NCBI RefSeq assembly: GCF_021117295.1
Contig: NZ_CP088247.1
Span: 854,501 to 918,500, forward strand
Direction: 5' to 3'
From: Methylorubrum sp. B1-46
Lineage (GTDB): Bacteria > Pseudomonadota > Alphaproteobacteria > Rhizobiales > Beijerinckiaceae
Length of the DNA: 64,000 nt
Shown here: piece after piece, positions 16,473 through 26,155 of the stretch
Position numbering within the stretch: the stretch's first letter is position 1
How the letters are laid out: the number at the start of each line of letters is the position of its first letter
Translations under genes and position numbers: made by a program
The notes under the pieces: model-generated
What the model saw: the letters and a program-made list of their open reading frames with translations, nothing else
Database searches by the model: none
What the model was told of the DNA's origin: nothing

Positions 16473-16889
16473 TCAACCCTCTGGCTCGAAGCCGAGCGCG
16501 ACGCCGTTCATGCAGTAGCGCAGGCCCGTCGGGGCCGGGCCATCCTCGAAGACGTGGCCGAGATGGCCCTTGCAGCGGGCGCAATGCACCTCGGTACGGG
16601 TCATCCAGTGGCTGCGATCGACCTGCGTCTCGACTGCCCCTTCGAGCGGCGCGAAGAAGCTCGGCCAGCCGCTGCCCGACTCGTACTTGGTGACGCTCTC
16701 GAACAGCGGGGCGCCGCATCCGGCGCAGGAGAAGGTGCCGGGGCGCTTCTCGGCGTTGAGGCCGCTCGTACCGGCCCGCTCGGTGCCGTGCTCGCGCAGC
16801 ACGCGATATTGTTCAGGCGTCAGCGCCGCGCGCCACTCCGCCTCGGTGCGGATCTCGGGATCAGTCCCGATCAGATCGGATCCGGCCAT
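16473..16889 (-). CDS. msrB: Peptide-methionine (R)-S-oxide reductase
   Basis: MsrB reduces the R-epimer of methionine sulfoxide in oxidised proteins. This 138-residue form has both zinc-binding CxxC pairs ([11 protein letters not shown] and [11 protein letters not shown]), GSGWPSF, the motif GHVFEDGP and the catalytic cysteine in [10 protein letters not shown]. It has no signal peptide, so it is cytoplasmic. The gene stands alone on the minus strand. An imperfect palindrome around CATGGG-GTAAA-GCCCATG at 16442-16459 lies just past its stop. Identification is secure. Confidence 0.95.
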   Translation of the reverse strand: MAGSDLIGTDPEIRTEAEWRAALTPEQYRVLREHGTERAGTSGLNAEKRPGTFSCAGCGAPLFESVTKYESGSGWPSFFAPLEGAVETQVDRSHWMTRTEVHCARCKGHLGHVFEDGPAPTGLRYCMNGVALGFEPEG

Positions 16890-17005
16890 GGTCGCGTTCC
16901 TCGGTTCGTTTCTCGTTCGGCAAAATGGTGCCGGGGATCGCTTGTCACGAGTGCGACCCGCGCGCGCAAGATCGGATGATGCACCGGTGATGCCTTGTCC
17001 GCGGT

Positions 17006-18160
17006 TCAGGCCGCCGCGCCGACCGTGTCGGCCATGCGCGCGCCGCGCTGCCCCAGCGGCTTCTGCGGGCTGGTCGTCGAGTCGCGGGCGGTCTGGTGCT
17101 CGATCTCGGCGTTGATCTCGCCTCCGAGCAGCACGATCGTCGCCGAGATCCAGATCCAGGTCATGAAGCCGATCACGGCGCCGAGCGAGCCGTAGGTCTC
17201 GTTGTAGTTGCCGAAATTAGCGACGTACCAAGAGAACAGGATCGAGGCGACGAGCCAGAGCAGGCCGGCTACGACGCTGCCCGCGCCGACCCAGCGCCAG
17301 CGCGCCCGCTCCCGGCTCGGGCCGTAGCGGTAGAGCACGGCGAGCCCGCCGAGCAGGACGAGGAGCAGCGCCGGCCAGCGCGCCATGGCGATGAGGCGGG
17401 CCCCGTCGCCGAGGCCGAGGAAGTTGAACACCACCGGCAGCACGACGATCGACATCAGCGCCAGGATGATGAACAGCAGCGCGCCCGCGGTGAAGGTGAG
17501 CGAGCGGACGTTGAGCCAGAAGAAGTTGCGCTTCTCCTCCTCCTCGTAGACCACGTTGAGCGCATCGAACATCGCCTTCATGGCGGCGTTGGCGCTCCAG
17601 AGCGACAGCGTCAGGCTGGTGAAGAAGGTGAAGCCGAGCGCGCCGCCGCCTTTCGCGGCAATGCGCTTGACCTGTTCGCCGATGATGTCGATCGCGCTTT
17701 CCGGCAGCACACCGTGCAGGGTGGCAAGGTGGACGTTGATGGTGTTCACGTCGGCCACGAGCCCGTAGCAGGTGACGAGCGCGGCAATCGCCGGGAACAG
17801 CGAGAGCAGGGTGTAGAAGGTCACGCCCGCCGCGACCGAGAGCACTCGGTCCTTGTTGAACTCCAGATAGACGCGCGTGGCGATGTCCCACCAGCCGGGG
17901 GACGGAATCTCGCCGGGATGGTCGGCGGCGCGCCCGCGGTCGGCCTGCGTCGCCGCCACCCACCGGGCCGCGCGGCCTTCGTGGGAATGGGCGCCACCGT
18001 CGGACTCCTTCGCTTTGGGCGGCTCCGGCACCTCGTCGTCGGGCCGGCGCCGCGGCGCGGCGGCGAGCGCGACCAGAGCCGCCCCCATCATCAGGGTCCA
18101 AAGCACGGGGGCCGTGCCCTCCGCAGGCAGGCGGGGCGGGGTCTGAGGGGAGGACGGCAT
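17006..18160 (-). CDS. YihY/BrkB-family membrane protein
   Basis: The 384-residue protein begins with a membrane helix ([17 protein letters not shown]), a charged cytoplasmic stretch, and then the six-helix YihY core opening with the family phrase [20 protein letters not shown]. Later helices include [20 protein letters not shown] and [25 protein letters not shown]. YihY proteins were once called ribonuclease BN in error. They are now thought to be transporters or envelope factors, and substrate is unknown. The ATG at 18160 gives the extra N-terminal helix, which many family members lack. Confidence 0.85.
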   Translation of the reverse strand: MPSSPQTPPRLPAEGTAPVLWTLMMGAALVALAAAPRRRPDDEVPEPPKAKESDGGAHSHEGRAARWVAATQADRGRAADHPGEIPSPGWWDIATRVYLEFNKDRVLSVAAGVTFYTLLSLFPAIAALVTCYGLVADVNTINVHLATLHGVLPESAIDIIGEQVKRIAAKGGGALGFTFFTSLTLSLWSANAAMKAMFDALNVVYEEEEKRNFFWLNVRSLTFTAGALLFIILALMSIVVLPVVFNFLGLGDGARLIAMARWPALLLVLLGGLAVLYRYGPSRERARWRWVGAGSVVAGLLWLVASILFSWYVANFGNYNETYGSLGAVIGFMTWIWISATIVLLGGEINAEIEHQTARDSTTSPQKPLGQRGARMADTVGAAA

Positions 18161-18319
18161 GGCTCGCGGGGTCGGGCACGCGCGCTTCGGGCACGCACCT
18201 TGGGTGAGACGCGGTTCAACCCCGGATCAGGCTTGGCCGTTCCCTCGAAGCACGCACCATCCCCCGGAAAAATCCAGAGGAGAGAAGGCGATGGCGCGCG
18301 AGGCAGCTTCGAAAAGCCG

Positions 18320-19786
18320 TCAGCCGACCTCGCGCTCCGGCAGCGGCGCTTCGAGGGTGAGGACGAGGCCGCGGCTGCGGTAGTCGATCCTGGCCTCGCC
18401 GCCGAACTCGGCGGCCAGCACCCGCTCGATCATCCGCGTGCCGAAACCGACCCGAGACGGCTTCTCCACGGGTGGGCCGTCGAGTTCCTCCCAGCGCAGC
18501 GACAGGCGCTTGGACCCCGGCCCCTCGATCTCCCAGTTGAGAATCACCCGGCCGGACTCGTTCGAGAGGCCGCCATACTTCACCGCGTTGGTGGCGAGTT
18601 CGTGCAGGGCCATCACCACGGCCAGCGTCAGGCGCGCCGTGAGGCGCACCTCCGGGCCGCCGAAGCGGATGCGGTTGCGCGGGGTGACGCGGAACGGCTG
18701 CAGCGCGCTCTCCACCGCTTCGGCGAGCGTCGCGCCGTCAGTGGCCTCCGAGGTGAGGATGTCGTGGGCGGTGGCGAGCGAATTGAGGCGCGCGTCGAGC
18801 GTCCGGCGGGCATCGTCGAGCGAGGCGGCGTTGCGCAGGGTCTGGTGGGCGATGGACTGGACCGTGGCGATGGAGTTCTTCACCCGGTGCTTCATCTCGG
18901 CGGCGAGCAGGGCGCGCTGCTCATCGGCCCGCTTGCGCTCGGTGACGTCGAGCGAGATGCCGGCCATGGAGAGCGGCGCCCCGTCGGCCCGGTAATAGGC
19001 CCGGCCGCGCAATTGCACCCAGCGGACCTCGCCGCAGGGCGCCGAGACGCGGTGCTCGACGTCGTAATCGCTGCGGCGGTCGATGGCGGCCTTCATCGCC
19101 GCCTGCATCCGCTCGCGATCCTCCGGAACCACGGCCTCGACGAGGTCGTCGTAGGTGAAGGGCTCGCCGAGCGGTCGGCCGAAATTCAGCTTGCACAGGT
19201 CCGACGCGACGAGCCGGCGCTCGGCGAGGTCCAGCGTCCAGGCGCCGAGGCGGCCGGCGGCGAGCATGAATTCGAGGCGGTGCTCGCTGCGGGTGAGGTC
19301 GTCGTTGCGGCGCTCGACCTCCTGTTCCAGAGCGTCGCGGTCGCGCTGGAGGCGGACCATGCGGTCGCGCTCCAGGGTCACGTCGAACTGCGAGGCAAAA
19401 AAGTAGGTGAGATGCCCCTCGTCGTCGAAGACCGGCGAGATCAGGAGGCGGTTCCAGAATACCTCGCCGCTCTTCTTGTGGTTGAGTAGTTCGAGTTCGA
19501 CCGGCACCCGCCGCTCGATGGAATCGCGGATGCGCGCCACGTCGCGGGGGTCCGTCTCCTGCCCCTGCAGGAAGCGGCAATTGCGCCCGAGGATCTCGTC
19601 GCGGCCGTAGCCGGTGAGCTTGATGAAGGCCTCGTTGACGAAGATGATCGGATTGTCGGGCTGGTGCGGGTCGGTGATGAGCATCGGCATCCGCGTCGCC
19701 TTGACGGCGGCGGCGAACGGATCGGAGCTGTCGGAGACGCGGACCAGCTCGGCATCGATCCGGTCCTGCTCGGTACTGCTGGTCAC
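18320..19786 (-). CDS. Blue-light LOV-PAS sensor with HWE histidine kinase
   Basis: The product is 488 residues. Residues 25-135 are a LOV domain with the flavin-cysteine motif GRNCRFLQG (cysteine near 70), NPIIFVNEAF and the later strand segments FWNRLLISPVFDDEG. Residues about 165-285 are a second PAS. The C-terminus is an HWE-type kinase: phospho-acceptor EMKHRVKN, N box HELATNAVKYGGL, the defining LSLRWEE, and GFGTRMIE. LOV-HWE kinases use FMN photochemistry to control phosphorelays, in some bacteria the general stress response. I chose the GTG at 19786, with GGAG ten bases upstream. No response regulator is adjacent. Confidence 0.9.
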   Translation of the reverse strand: MTSSTEQDRIDAELVRVSDSSDPFAAAVKATRMPMLITDPHQPDNPIIFVNEAFIKLTGYGRDEILGRNCRFLQGQETDPRDVARIRDSIERRVPVELELLNHKKSGEVFWNRLLISPVFDDEGHLTYFFASQFDVTLERDRMVRLQRDRDALEQEVERRNDDLTRSEHRLEFMLAAGRLGAWTLDLAERRLVASDLCKLNFGRPLGEPFTYDDLVEAVVPEDRERMQAAMKAAIDRRSDYDVEHRVSAPCGEVRWVQLRGRAYYRADGAPLSMAGISLDVTERKRADEQRALLAAEMKHRVKNSIATVQSIAHQTLRNAASLDDARRTLDARLNSLATAHDILTSEATDGATLAEAVESALQPFRVTPRNRIRFGGPEVRLTARLTLAVVMALHELATNAVKYGGLSNESGRVILNWEIEGPGSKRLSLRWEELDGPPVEKPSRVGFGTRMIERVLAAEFGGEARIDYRSRGLVLTLEAPLPEREVG

Positions 19787-20039
19787 GTTCGAACGAAACT
19801 CCGCGGTTTGGAAAATACACACCGTGGGCGCATAGCGCCCCGCATGCAACCGGGACAGATCACCTCCCCGGTACCTTACGGCCCGCTCTTATCACCCGCA
19901 CAGCGAAGCATCGCATCACAGGAATGAGAGCGCCAGCGCCCCCGTATGAGGTCGGCATTCCGGTTCGGGAACACTCGGGTCGCGGTCCTTTCGCGCGAGG
20001 GCCGAACCGCCGGCCGCCGAGCCATCCGACGATGCGCCC

Positions 20040-21572
20040 TCAGCCGCGATAGAGGTCGGCGTGCGCCTCGCGCAGAAGGTTCTTCTGCACCTTGCCCATG
20101 GCGTTGCGGGGCAGTTCGGGCGCGAAGAGCACGCGCTTGGGACATTTGTACTTGGCCAGCCGCCCCTCCAGCGCTGCCAGGACCGCGGCCTCGTCGGGCG
20201 CGCCTTCGCCCGGCACGACCACCGCGGTCACCCCCTCGCCGAAATCGGGATGGGGGAGGCCGATCACCGCGGATTCGACGACGCCCGGCAATTCGTCGAT
20301 CTCGGTCTCGACCTCTTTCGGGTAGACATTGTAGCCGCCGGTGATGATGAGGTCCTTGCCGCGGCCGACGATGTGGACGTAGCCGTCGCGGTCGATCTTG
20401 CCGAGATCGCCGGTGATGAAGAACCCGTCGACCTTCAGCTCGGCGGCGGTCTTCTCCGGCATGCGCCAATAGCCCTGGAACACGTTCGGGCCCTTGACCT
20501 CGATCATCCCGACCTCCTCGGGGCCGAGCGCCGCCCCGGTTTCGGGATCGACCACCCGTAGGGTCACCCCCGGCAGCGGGAAGCCGACCGTGCCGGCCCG
20601 CCGCGCCCCCTCGTAGGGATTCGAGGTGTTCATGTTGGTCTCGGTCATGCCGTAGCGTTCGAGGATGGCGTGGCCGGTGCGCTGCTCCCATTCCCGGTGC
20701 GTCTCGGCCAGAAGCGGCGCGGAGCCCGAGACGAACAGGCGCATCTGCGCCGCCACCTCGCGGGTGAGGCCGGGCTCCTTCAGCAGGCGGGTGTAGAAGG
20801 TCGGCACCCCCATCAGTGCGGTGGCCCGCGGCATCAGCTCCAGGATCTTCTTCGCGTCCAACCGGGGGAGAAACAGCATCGTGCCACCGGTGGCGAGCAC
20901 GATGTTGGTGGCCACGAACAGGCCGTGGGTGTGGAACACCGGCAGGGCGTGGATCAGCACGTCGCGTTCGGTGAAGTGCCAGTACTGCGCCAGCGTGAGG
21001 GCATTCGAAGCGAGGTTGTCGTGGCTCAGCATGGCGCCCTTGGAGCGCCCGGTCGTGCCCGAGGTGTAGAGGATCGCGGCGAGGTCGTCGGGCCCGCGCA
21101 GCACGTCGGCGAAGTCGGGGCTCGCCGCATCGGCAGCCTGCGCCATGCTGCCGTGGCCGGCGGCATCCAGGCTGCGCAGGTTCGGCACGCCGGCCTGCGC
21201 GGCCACCGCCGACAGATCGGCCTCGCGGGCCGGGTCGCAGACGAACAGAGCCGGCTCCGCGTCGCCGAGGAAGTAGGCGATCTCAGGCGCCGTATAGGCG
21301 GTGTTGAGCGGCAGGAAGACCGCGCCCGCCCGCACCGCGCCGAGATAGAGGAAGATCACCTCGGCGCTCTTCTCGACCTGCACCGCGACCCGATCACCGG
21401 GCTTCACCCCGAGGGCTTGAAGCGCGTTAGCGTAGGCGCCCGAGCGGGCCATCAGGTCGGCATAGGTGTACCGCGCCCCGTCCGCCGTCTCGATGAAGAC
21501 CTTGGCACCCGGCTCGGCCGGGGCATGGCTGCGCACGAGACCGAACAGGTGGTTGACGGGTCGTTCGGCCAT
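20040..21572 (-). CDS. matB: Malonyl-CoA synthetase (AMP-forming acyl-CoA ligase)
   Basis: The 510-residue enzyme belongs to the adenylate-forming superfamily. The P-loop is ILYTSGTTGRSKGAMLSH, with HALPVFHTHGL, ERYGMTETNMN, the hinge aspartate in FFITGDLGKIDRDGY, GGYNVYPKEVE and the catalytic lysine in RNAMGKVQKN. The N-terminus (NHLFGLVRS, RVAVQVEKSAEVIFLYL, LPLNTAYTAPEI) resembles MatB, which makes malonyl-CoA from malonate. Other small dicarboxylates are possible substrates. The ATG at 21572 (MAERPVNHLF) is preferred to an upstream in-frame ATG. It stands alone with no malonate decarboxylase or transporter nearby. Confidence 0.82.
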   Translation of the reverse strand: MAERPVNHLFGLVRSHAPAEPGAKVFIETADGARYTYADLMARSGAYANALQALGVKPGDRVAVQVEKSAEVIFLYLGAVRAGAVFLPLNTAYTAPEIAYFLGDAEPALFVCDPAREADLSAVAAQAGVPNLRSLDAAGHGSMAQAADAASPDFADVLRGPDDLAAILYTSGTTGRSKGAMLSHDNLASNALTLAQYWHFTERDVLIHALPVFHTHGLFVATNIVLATGGTMLFLPRLDAKKILELMPRATALMGVPTFYTRLLKEPGLTREVAAQMRLFVSGSAPLLAETHREWEQRTGHAILERYGMTETNMNTSNPYEGARRAGTVGFPLPGVTLRVVDPETGAALGPEEVGMIEVKGPNVFQGYWRMPEKTAAELKVDGFFITGDLGKIDRDGYVHIVGRGKDLIITGGYNVYPKEVETEIDELPGVVESAVIGLPHPDFGEGVTAVVVPGEGAPDEAAVLAALEGRLAKYKCPKRVLFAPELPRNAMGKVQKNLLREAHADLYRG

Positions 21573-21738
21573 CGCGGGGTTCCTCACCGAATGTCCTGTG
21601 GTGGATTTTTGCGCCCGATCCATGCGGATCCTTGCGACGTTTCCTGTCCTCCGCATTGGCGCGGGCGTGCGCTTCGTTCAAGCGGGAACGATCGGGAAAG
21701 ATCGCCGGCGACGTCTCAGGCCGCCCGCGCTGTCAGCC

Positions 21739-22191
21739 TCACTCCGTCGGGATGCGCCCGACCGAGCAGAGCGTGCGCAGCGCCCCCGCGCTGTCGGTGT
21801 AGCAGCTCGCCGACCAACCGTTCTGCTGGATGAAGGATTTGCGGCCTTCCCGCAGGGCCGTCTGGTAGGCGCGGGCCAGGATCGGCTCCACGGTCGCGGC
21901 CGGCTCGCCGACGACGAGTTCGGCAGCGATTGTCAGCTCGCGAAAATACTCCGCGGAGGGCGAGGGATCGCCGGAGGCCGCCTGCACGATGGGCTGGGCA
22001 CGGCAGGTGAGATCGAGCCGGACGCCGCTTGCCGCGCGGACGTCGATGCTCGGACCGACCCGGCGGCCGGCCTTCCTCGCGCCCGTCGCCTGGGCGATGC
22101 GGGCCGCGAGCGCGTCGCATTCGTCGGCGCGCGCGGCGGCCTGCATGACGGGGGACAGGAGAAGCAGGGCGGCGAGGAGCGGGCGGAGCAT
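21739..22191 (-). CDS. Secreted hypothetical protein
   Basis: The product is 150 residues starting MLRPLLAALLLLSPVMQAAARA, a signal peptide, followed by a mature part with four cysteines (DECDALAARI, LTCRAQP, ASCYTDS, TLCSVG). The C-terminus SFIQQNGWSASCYTDS contains a compact Cys pair that may form a disulfide. No domain is recognised. The ATG at 22191 is preferred over the in-frame extension at 22263 because the signal peptide starts there. It is probably periplasmic. The region upstream toward the divergent collagen-like gene carries TGTGGA repeats. Confidence 0.65.
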   Translation of the reverse strand: MLRPLLAALLLLSPVMQAAARADECDALAARIAQATGARKAGRRVGPSIDVRAASGVRLDLTCRAQPIVQAASGDPSPSAEYFRELTIAAELVVGEPAATVEPILARAYQTALREGRKSFIQQNGWSASCYTDSAGALRTLCSVGRIPTE

Positions 22192-22528
22192 AGCGGCAGG
22201 TCGGTCTCGGGGTCGCACGTCCCGGCTCGCCGCGTCCCGATGGGCCCTCGGCGGATCGGGCACTTCGCCGGTCTTCTTAAGGTATCGCCCCGCCCATGGC
22301 TTCCGCTTTTCTACGGCGGCTCCCGCGCCGCGCTGCCAACCACGGTCGTCGCCCGTGAGGATCTGTGGACCGTCTCACAAATAGCCAGACGTGCGAGGGT
22401 CTTGGCTTGTGGATACGCATTGTGGACGGCTGTGGACGATCCCGCGGGGTTGACCCCCGCCGGCCGGCAACCGAAACCTGCTCGCCGCCGCGCCGGAAGA
22501 TGCGCGGGTCAAGATCGGAGGAGCGAGG
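22192..22528. promoter_or_regulatory. Divergent spacer with four DnaA-box-like TGTGGA motifs
   Basis: TGTGGAC (22364), TGTGGATAC (22408), TGTGGACGG (22421) and TGTGGACGA (22431) lie in the same orientation within 76 bases. TGTGGATAC differs by one base from the reverse of the classical DnaA box TTATCCACA. The others match only the TGTGGA core. The block lies 90-165 bases before the collagen-like gene. It may bind DnaA or a transcription factor. Nothing else in this 337-base spacer is recognisable. Confidence 0.35.
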
Positions 22529-23443
22529 ATGCGGATGAAGCGGAGCCTGGTCGGACGGACGCCGACAATCCGGCCACAGCATCCCCGAGCCTTCCGGTCG
22601 ATCCTCTCGCCGTTCTTGATCGCGCTCGGCCTCGCGCTCGCCGGGCCGGCGGCAGCGCAGGGCGAGCCCGCCGCATCACCGTCACGGCCGGCCCGCGCTG
22701 GCGCGACGGCCGCGCGCGCGCCGGTCCCGCCGATCCAGATCTGGGACGCGCGCATCGAGGGCGGCAACCTTCAGGTCACGGGCAGCGTGCGCAAGAGCGG
22801 CGTGACCTTGACCCTCGACGACGACATTTCCGTCCTGTCCGACCGGCGCGGTCGTTTCGAGTTCCGGCTGCCCTACCGGCCCGCGACCTGCGTCGCGGTG
22901 ATCAAGGTCGGCGAGGACGAGCGCGAGGCCGTGGTCGCCAACTGCGCGCCGGAGGGACCGGCCGGCAAGCCGGGCGAGCCGGGCCCGGCCGGGCCGCAGG
23001 GGACGGCGGGGCTGCAAGGACCGCCCGGTCCCGCGGGGCCGAAGGGGGACGCCGGACCCAAGGGCGATCAGGGACCGAAGGGAGAGGCCGGACCCAAGGG
23101 TGAAGCGGGCCCTAAGGGAGATGCGGGTCTCGCCGGAACTCCGGGCGCGCCGGGACCGAAGGGTGAACCGGGCGCAAAGGGCGAGCGCGGCCCCAAGGGC
23201 GATCCGGGCGTCAAGGGTGATCCGGGCGCGAAAGCGGAGGCCGCCGCGACGGCGCCGGCCCCATTCCGGGTCGTGCGGGCGCGCGCCTGCACGGACACGG
23301 GTTGCACGCTCACCTGCGAGGCGGGCGAGGTGCTGGCCTCGGCCACCTGCCAGACGGGCGGTGCGGCCGCCCTCGACGGGGAGGCCAAGGCCTCATGTCC
23401 GGCCGGCAGCGGCGGCATGGTCGGGATCTGCGCCCGGCCCTGA
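22529..23443 (+). CDS. Collagen-like secreted protein
   Basis: The product is 304 residues. A signal peptide ([20 protein letters not shown]) leads to a short beta-rich N-domain, residues 65-145 ([41 protein letters not shown]). Residues about 149-241 are 31 uninterrupted Gly-X-Y triplets, including [17 protein letters not shown], rich in Lys-Gly-Asp/Glu that stabilises triple helices without hydroxyproline. The C-terminal 60 residues hold six cysteines ([37 protein letters not shown]) and may be a trimerisation or anchoring head. It is probably a trimeric surface or periplasmic fibre. The start at 22529 has GGAGGA-like purines upstream. Confidence 0.8.
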   Translation: MRMKRSLVGRTPTIRPQHPRAFRSILSPFLIALGLALAGPAAAQGEPAASPSRPARAGATAARAPVPPIQIWDARIEGGNLQVTGSVRKSGVTLTLDDDISVLSDRRGRFEFRLPYRPATCVAVIKVGEDEREAVVANCAPEGPAGKPGEPGPAGPQGTAGLQGPPGPAGPKGDAGPKGDQGPKGEAGPKGEAGPKGDAGLAGTPGAPGPKGEPGAKGERGPKGDPGVKGDPGAKAEAAATAPAPFRVVRARACTDTGCTLTCEAGEVLASATCQTGGAAALDGEAKASCPAGSGGMVGICARP

Positions 23444-23450
23444 GCCGGGC

Positions 23451-24674
23451 TCAGGGCTGCCGATCGAGCCAGGCAAGCATCCCCTTCGCGGCCGCCCGGC
23501 CGCTGGCGAAGGCAGCCTGGAGCAGGTAGCCGCCGGTCGGCGCCTCCCAGTCGAGCATCTCGCCGGCGAGAAACAGTCCGGGCCGCGCCCGCAGCATGAA
23601 GTGCGGGTCGAGTTCGCTGAAGGCGACGCCGCCGGCCGTCGAGATCGCCCGCGCGATCGGGGCCGGCGCGCCGAGCCGCAGGGGCGCGGCCTTGATCGCG
23701 GCCGCCAGCGCGGCGGCCTCCGACGGCAGGGCGTTGGCATGCGCTTCGCGCAGCAGGCCGATGGCGGCCGGGCTGAGCGAGGCCGCCTTGCGCAGGCGCG
23801 TGGAAAGACTTTCGCCGGAGCGGCTCTTGGCGAGACGTGCCGTCAGGGCGCCCGCATCGAGATCCGGACGAAGGTCGAGAACGAGTTCGGCGACGCCATC
23901 GCGCTCCACCGCCTCGCGGATCGGCCGCGAGAGCGCGTAGATCACGCCCCCTTCGATGCCGTCCGCCGTGGCGACCGCCTCGCCGCGGGCGCTCAAAGCA
24001 CCAATGCGCGCGGCAAGGCGCTTGAGTGGCTCGCCTGCGAAGCGCCCGGCGAAATGCGCGGACCACGCGACACGGAAGCCGACATTGGCGGGTCTGAGGG
24101 GCGCGACGGCGACACCGCTCTCCTCCAGCAGCGGAACCCAGGCTCCGTCCGACCCGAGCCGCGGCCAACTCGCGCCGCCGAGCGCGAGCAAAGCCGCCCG
24201 TGGCCGGACGACCTGCCCCCCCTCCGGCGTCTCGAAGCGCAGCGCGCCCTCCTCGAGCCCGACGAGCCGGTGCCGGGTGCGAATCACGACGCCGAGCCTG
24301 TCGAGGCGGGCGAGCCAGGCGCGCAGCAGCGGCGAGGCCTTGAAGCTTTCCGGGAACACTCGGCCGCTCGAACCGACGAAGGTGGTCTGCCCGAGCCCGT
24401 CGCACCACGCTCGCAGCGCGTCGGGCGGATAGGCCTCGACCGCCGCCGGCAGGCGCGGATCGACCGGGGCGTAGCGTTCCAGAAAGTCCGGCAGCGGCTC
24501 GGAATGGGTCAGGTTGAGCCCGCCGCGCCCGGCAATGAGCAGCTTTCGGCCGACCGATGGCATGCGCTCGTAGACCGTGACCGGCCGTCCCGCGCCGGCC
24601 AGCCACTCCGCTGCCGCCAGTCCCGCCGGGCCCCCGCCGACGATGGCGATTCCGTTCTCTCGATCCGCATCCAT
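23451..24674 (-). CDS. HI0933-family flavoprotein (NAD(P)/FAD-dependent oxidoreductase)
   Basis: The 407-residue product has the N-terminal dinucleotide fold GIAIVGGGPAGLAAAEWLAG with an acidic end (VTVYERM), the family phrases VGRKLLIAGRGGLNLTHSEP and FVGSSGRVFPESFKASPLL, and the C-terminal FLAGEMLDWEAPTGGYLLQ closing the FAD site. It matches the TIGR03862 branch of the HI0933/YhiN proteins. Reaction and partner are not known for this family. The gene converges on the collagen-like gene with seven bases between stops. Confidence 0.88.
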   Translation of the reverse strand: MDADRENGIAIVGGGPAGLAAAEWLAGAGRPVTVYERMPSVGRKLLIAGRGGLNLTHSEPLPDFLERYAPVDPRLPAAVEAYPPDALRAWCDGLGQTTFVGSSGRVFPESFKASPLLRAWLARLDRLGVVIRTRHRLVGLEEGALRFETPEGGQVVRPRAALLALGGASWPRLGSDGAWVPLLEESGVAVAPLRPANVGFRVAWSAHFAGRFAGEPLKRLAARIGALSARGEAVATADGIEGGVIYALSRPIREAVERDGVAELVLDLRPDLDAGALTARLAKSRSGESLSTRLRKAASLSPAAIGLLREAHANALPSEAAALAAAIKAAPLRLGAPAPIARAISTAGGVAFSELDPHFMLRARPGLFLAGEMLDWEAPTGGYLLQAAFASGRAAAKGMLAWLDRQP

Positions 24675-24988
24675 GGTCCGCGGCAGGGCCCGGAGTGAGC
24701 CCCGCTGTCAAGCGGAACGGATTCGAAAATCCGTCATTCGCTTTGTGGATGATGGCCAGGGATGAAAATCGCGCTGCCCTTGATTCGACGCGATCTCCTC
24801 TCTAACTGCCCGGCATCGGCTGCGGGCCCCTCTGGCGGAACGCGCACCGTGCTCCTCGCGACGCTCCCGGACCTCCGGTGAGACCCTTCGTCCGCCGGTC
24901 CGGCGGCCCGTTCGAGAGAGGCGCGGCAGACGCTTCCGCGATGTCGGAGCCGATGCTCTCCCGAAAGTGAAGCATCCGGTCCCGCGCG
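24675..24988. other. Spacer upstream of the TerC-family gene
   Basis: This 314-base spacer separates the starts of two divergent genes. It holds a small perfect hairpin, ACGGATT-CGAA-AATCCGT, at 24717-24734. I looked for the manganese-sensing yybP-ykoY riboswitch that precedes many TerC genes and did not find its core strings. No promoter stands out. Confidence 0.4.
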
Positions 24989-26014
24989 ATGATGATGGAA
25001 TTTTTCACCCACGAGTGGCTCGGCAAGCCCGTCTGGATGTGGCTCGGCTTCCACGCCTTGGTGGCCGGCCTGCTCGCCTTCGATCTCGGCCTGCTCCACC
25101 GAGACAAGAACCACGAGATCGGCGTGAAGGAGAGCCTGCTCCTCACCGCCTTCTACTTCACCCTCGGCCTCGCCTTCGGCGGCTGGATCTGGTGGATGCT
25201 CGGGTTCGACCCGGCCCAGGAATACGTGACCGGCCTGGTGATCGAGAAGTCGCTGTCGATGGACAACGTCTTCGTGATTGCGGTGATCCTCACCTCGCTG
25301 GGTGTGCCGCGGGCGGCCCAGCACCGGGTGCTGGTCTGGGGCATCCTCGCCGCCGTGCTCCTGCGCGGCCTGATGATCGGGCTCGGCTCTGCCCTCGTGC
25401 AGCAGGCGCACTGGGTGCTCTCGGTCTTCGCCGTCTTCCTGCTCTATATCGGCATCAAGATGCTCGTCTCGAAAGAGGAGGACGAGCAGGACATCCAGAA
25501 CAGCACCTCCATGCGCCTGCTCAAGAAGTGGGTCCGCATCACCGAGAAGCCGGAGGGGCAGCACTTCATCGTCCGCAAGCCCGACCCGAAGACGGGCAAG
25601 ACCGTCCGCTGGCTGACGCCGCTCGCCGTGGCGCTGGTGCTCGTCAACATCGCGGACGTAATCTTCGCCGTCGACAGCGTGCCGGCGATCTTCGCGATCA
25701 CCACCGACCCGTTCATCGTCTACACCTCGAACATCTTCGCCATCCTGGGCCTGCGCGCGCTCTACTTTGCGCTTGCGGCGATGGTGGACCGCTTCGCCTA
25801 CCTGAAGACGGCGCTCGCCCTGATCCTGCTGTTCATCGGCACCAAGATCATCGTGGCCGATACGTTCGAACTCGTTCACCTGCCGCCGTGGGTCTCGCTC
25901 CTCGTCACCCTGGTCCTGCTCACCTTCGGCGTCGTCTACAGCCTGTGGCGCACCCGCGCGGCGGCGGAGCCGGAGAACCAGAAGCCTCCGGCGGAAATCG
26001 CCCACAGAACCTGA
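24989..26014 (+). CDS. TerC/Alx-family integral membrane protein
   Basis: The 341-residue protein has about nine membrane helices and the TerC signature: FDLGLLHRDKNHEIGVKESL, IEKSLSMDNVFVIAVILTSL, and LVNIADVIFAVDSVPAIFAI. The two acidic-membrane motifs (SMDN and FAVDSVPA) are intact. Related proteins export manganese or take part in tellurite or alkaline-pH response. The Alx branch has this length, so a manganese export role is the likeliest. Three ATG codons in a row begin the frame, so the true start may be 24989, 24992 or 24995. Confidence 0.88.
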   Translation: MMMEFFTHEWLGKPVWMWLGFHALVAGLLAFDLGLLHRDKNHEIGVKESLLLTAFYFTLGLAFGGWIWWMLGFDPAQEYVTGLVIEKSLSMDNVFVIAVILTSLGVPRAAQHRVLVWGILAAVLLRGLMIGLGSALVQQAHWVLSVFAVFLLYIGIKMLVSKEEDEQDIQNSTSMRLLKKWVRITEKPEGQHFIVRKPDPKTGKTVRWLTPLAVALVLVNIADVIFAVDSVPAIFAITTDPFIVYTSNIFAILGLRALYFALAAMVDRFAYLKTALALILLFIGTKIIVADTFELVHLPPWVSLLVTLVLLTFGVVYSLWRTRAAAEPENQKPPAEIAHRT

Positions 26015-26155
26015 GGCGACTCGCGATCCGTGCCGGCGCCTTCCCGATCCGGCACGCCGCGCCGGCAGGGTCTCGGACGGTTCGTTCACGATCTTGCGCG
26101 ATGCTGGGGACAGGCCGGGGAACCGGCTGCGTCCCCAGCGTTTTCGGGCTCGACC

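Noticed and set aside
22975..23235. Tandem short repeats suggesting a CRISPR array
   Set aside because: The repeats are nine-base codon triplets for Gly-X-Y in a collagen-like gene, not spaced direct repeats.
24675..24988. yybP-ykoY manganese riboswitch upstream of the TerC-family gene
   Set aside because: The conserved core strings of that riboswitch are not seen in the spacer.
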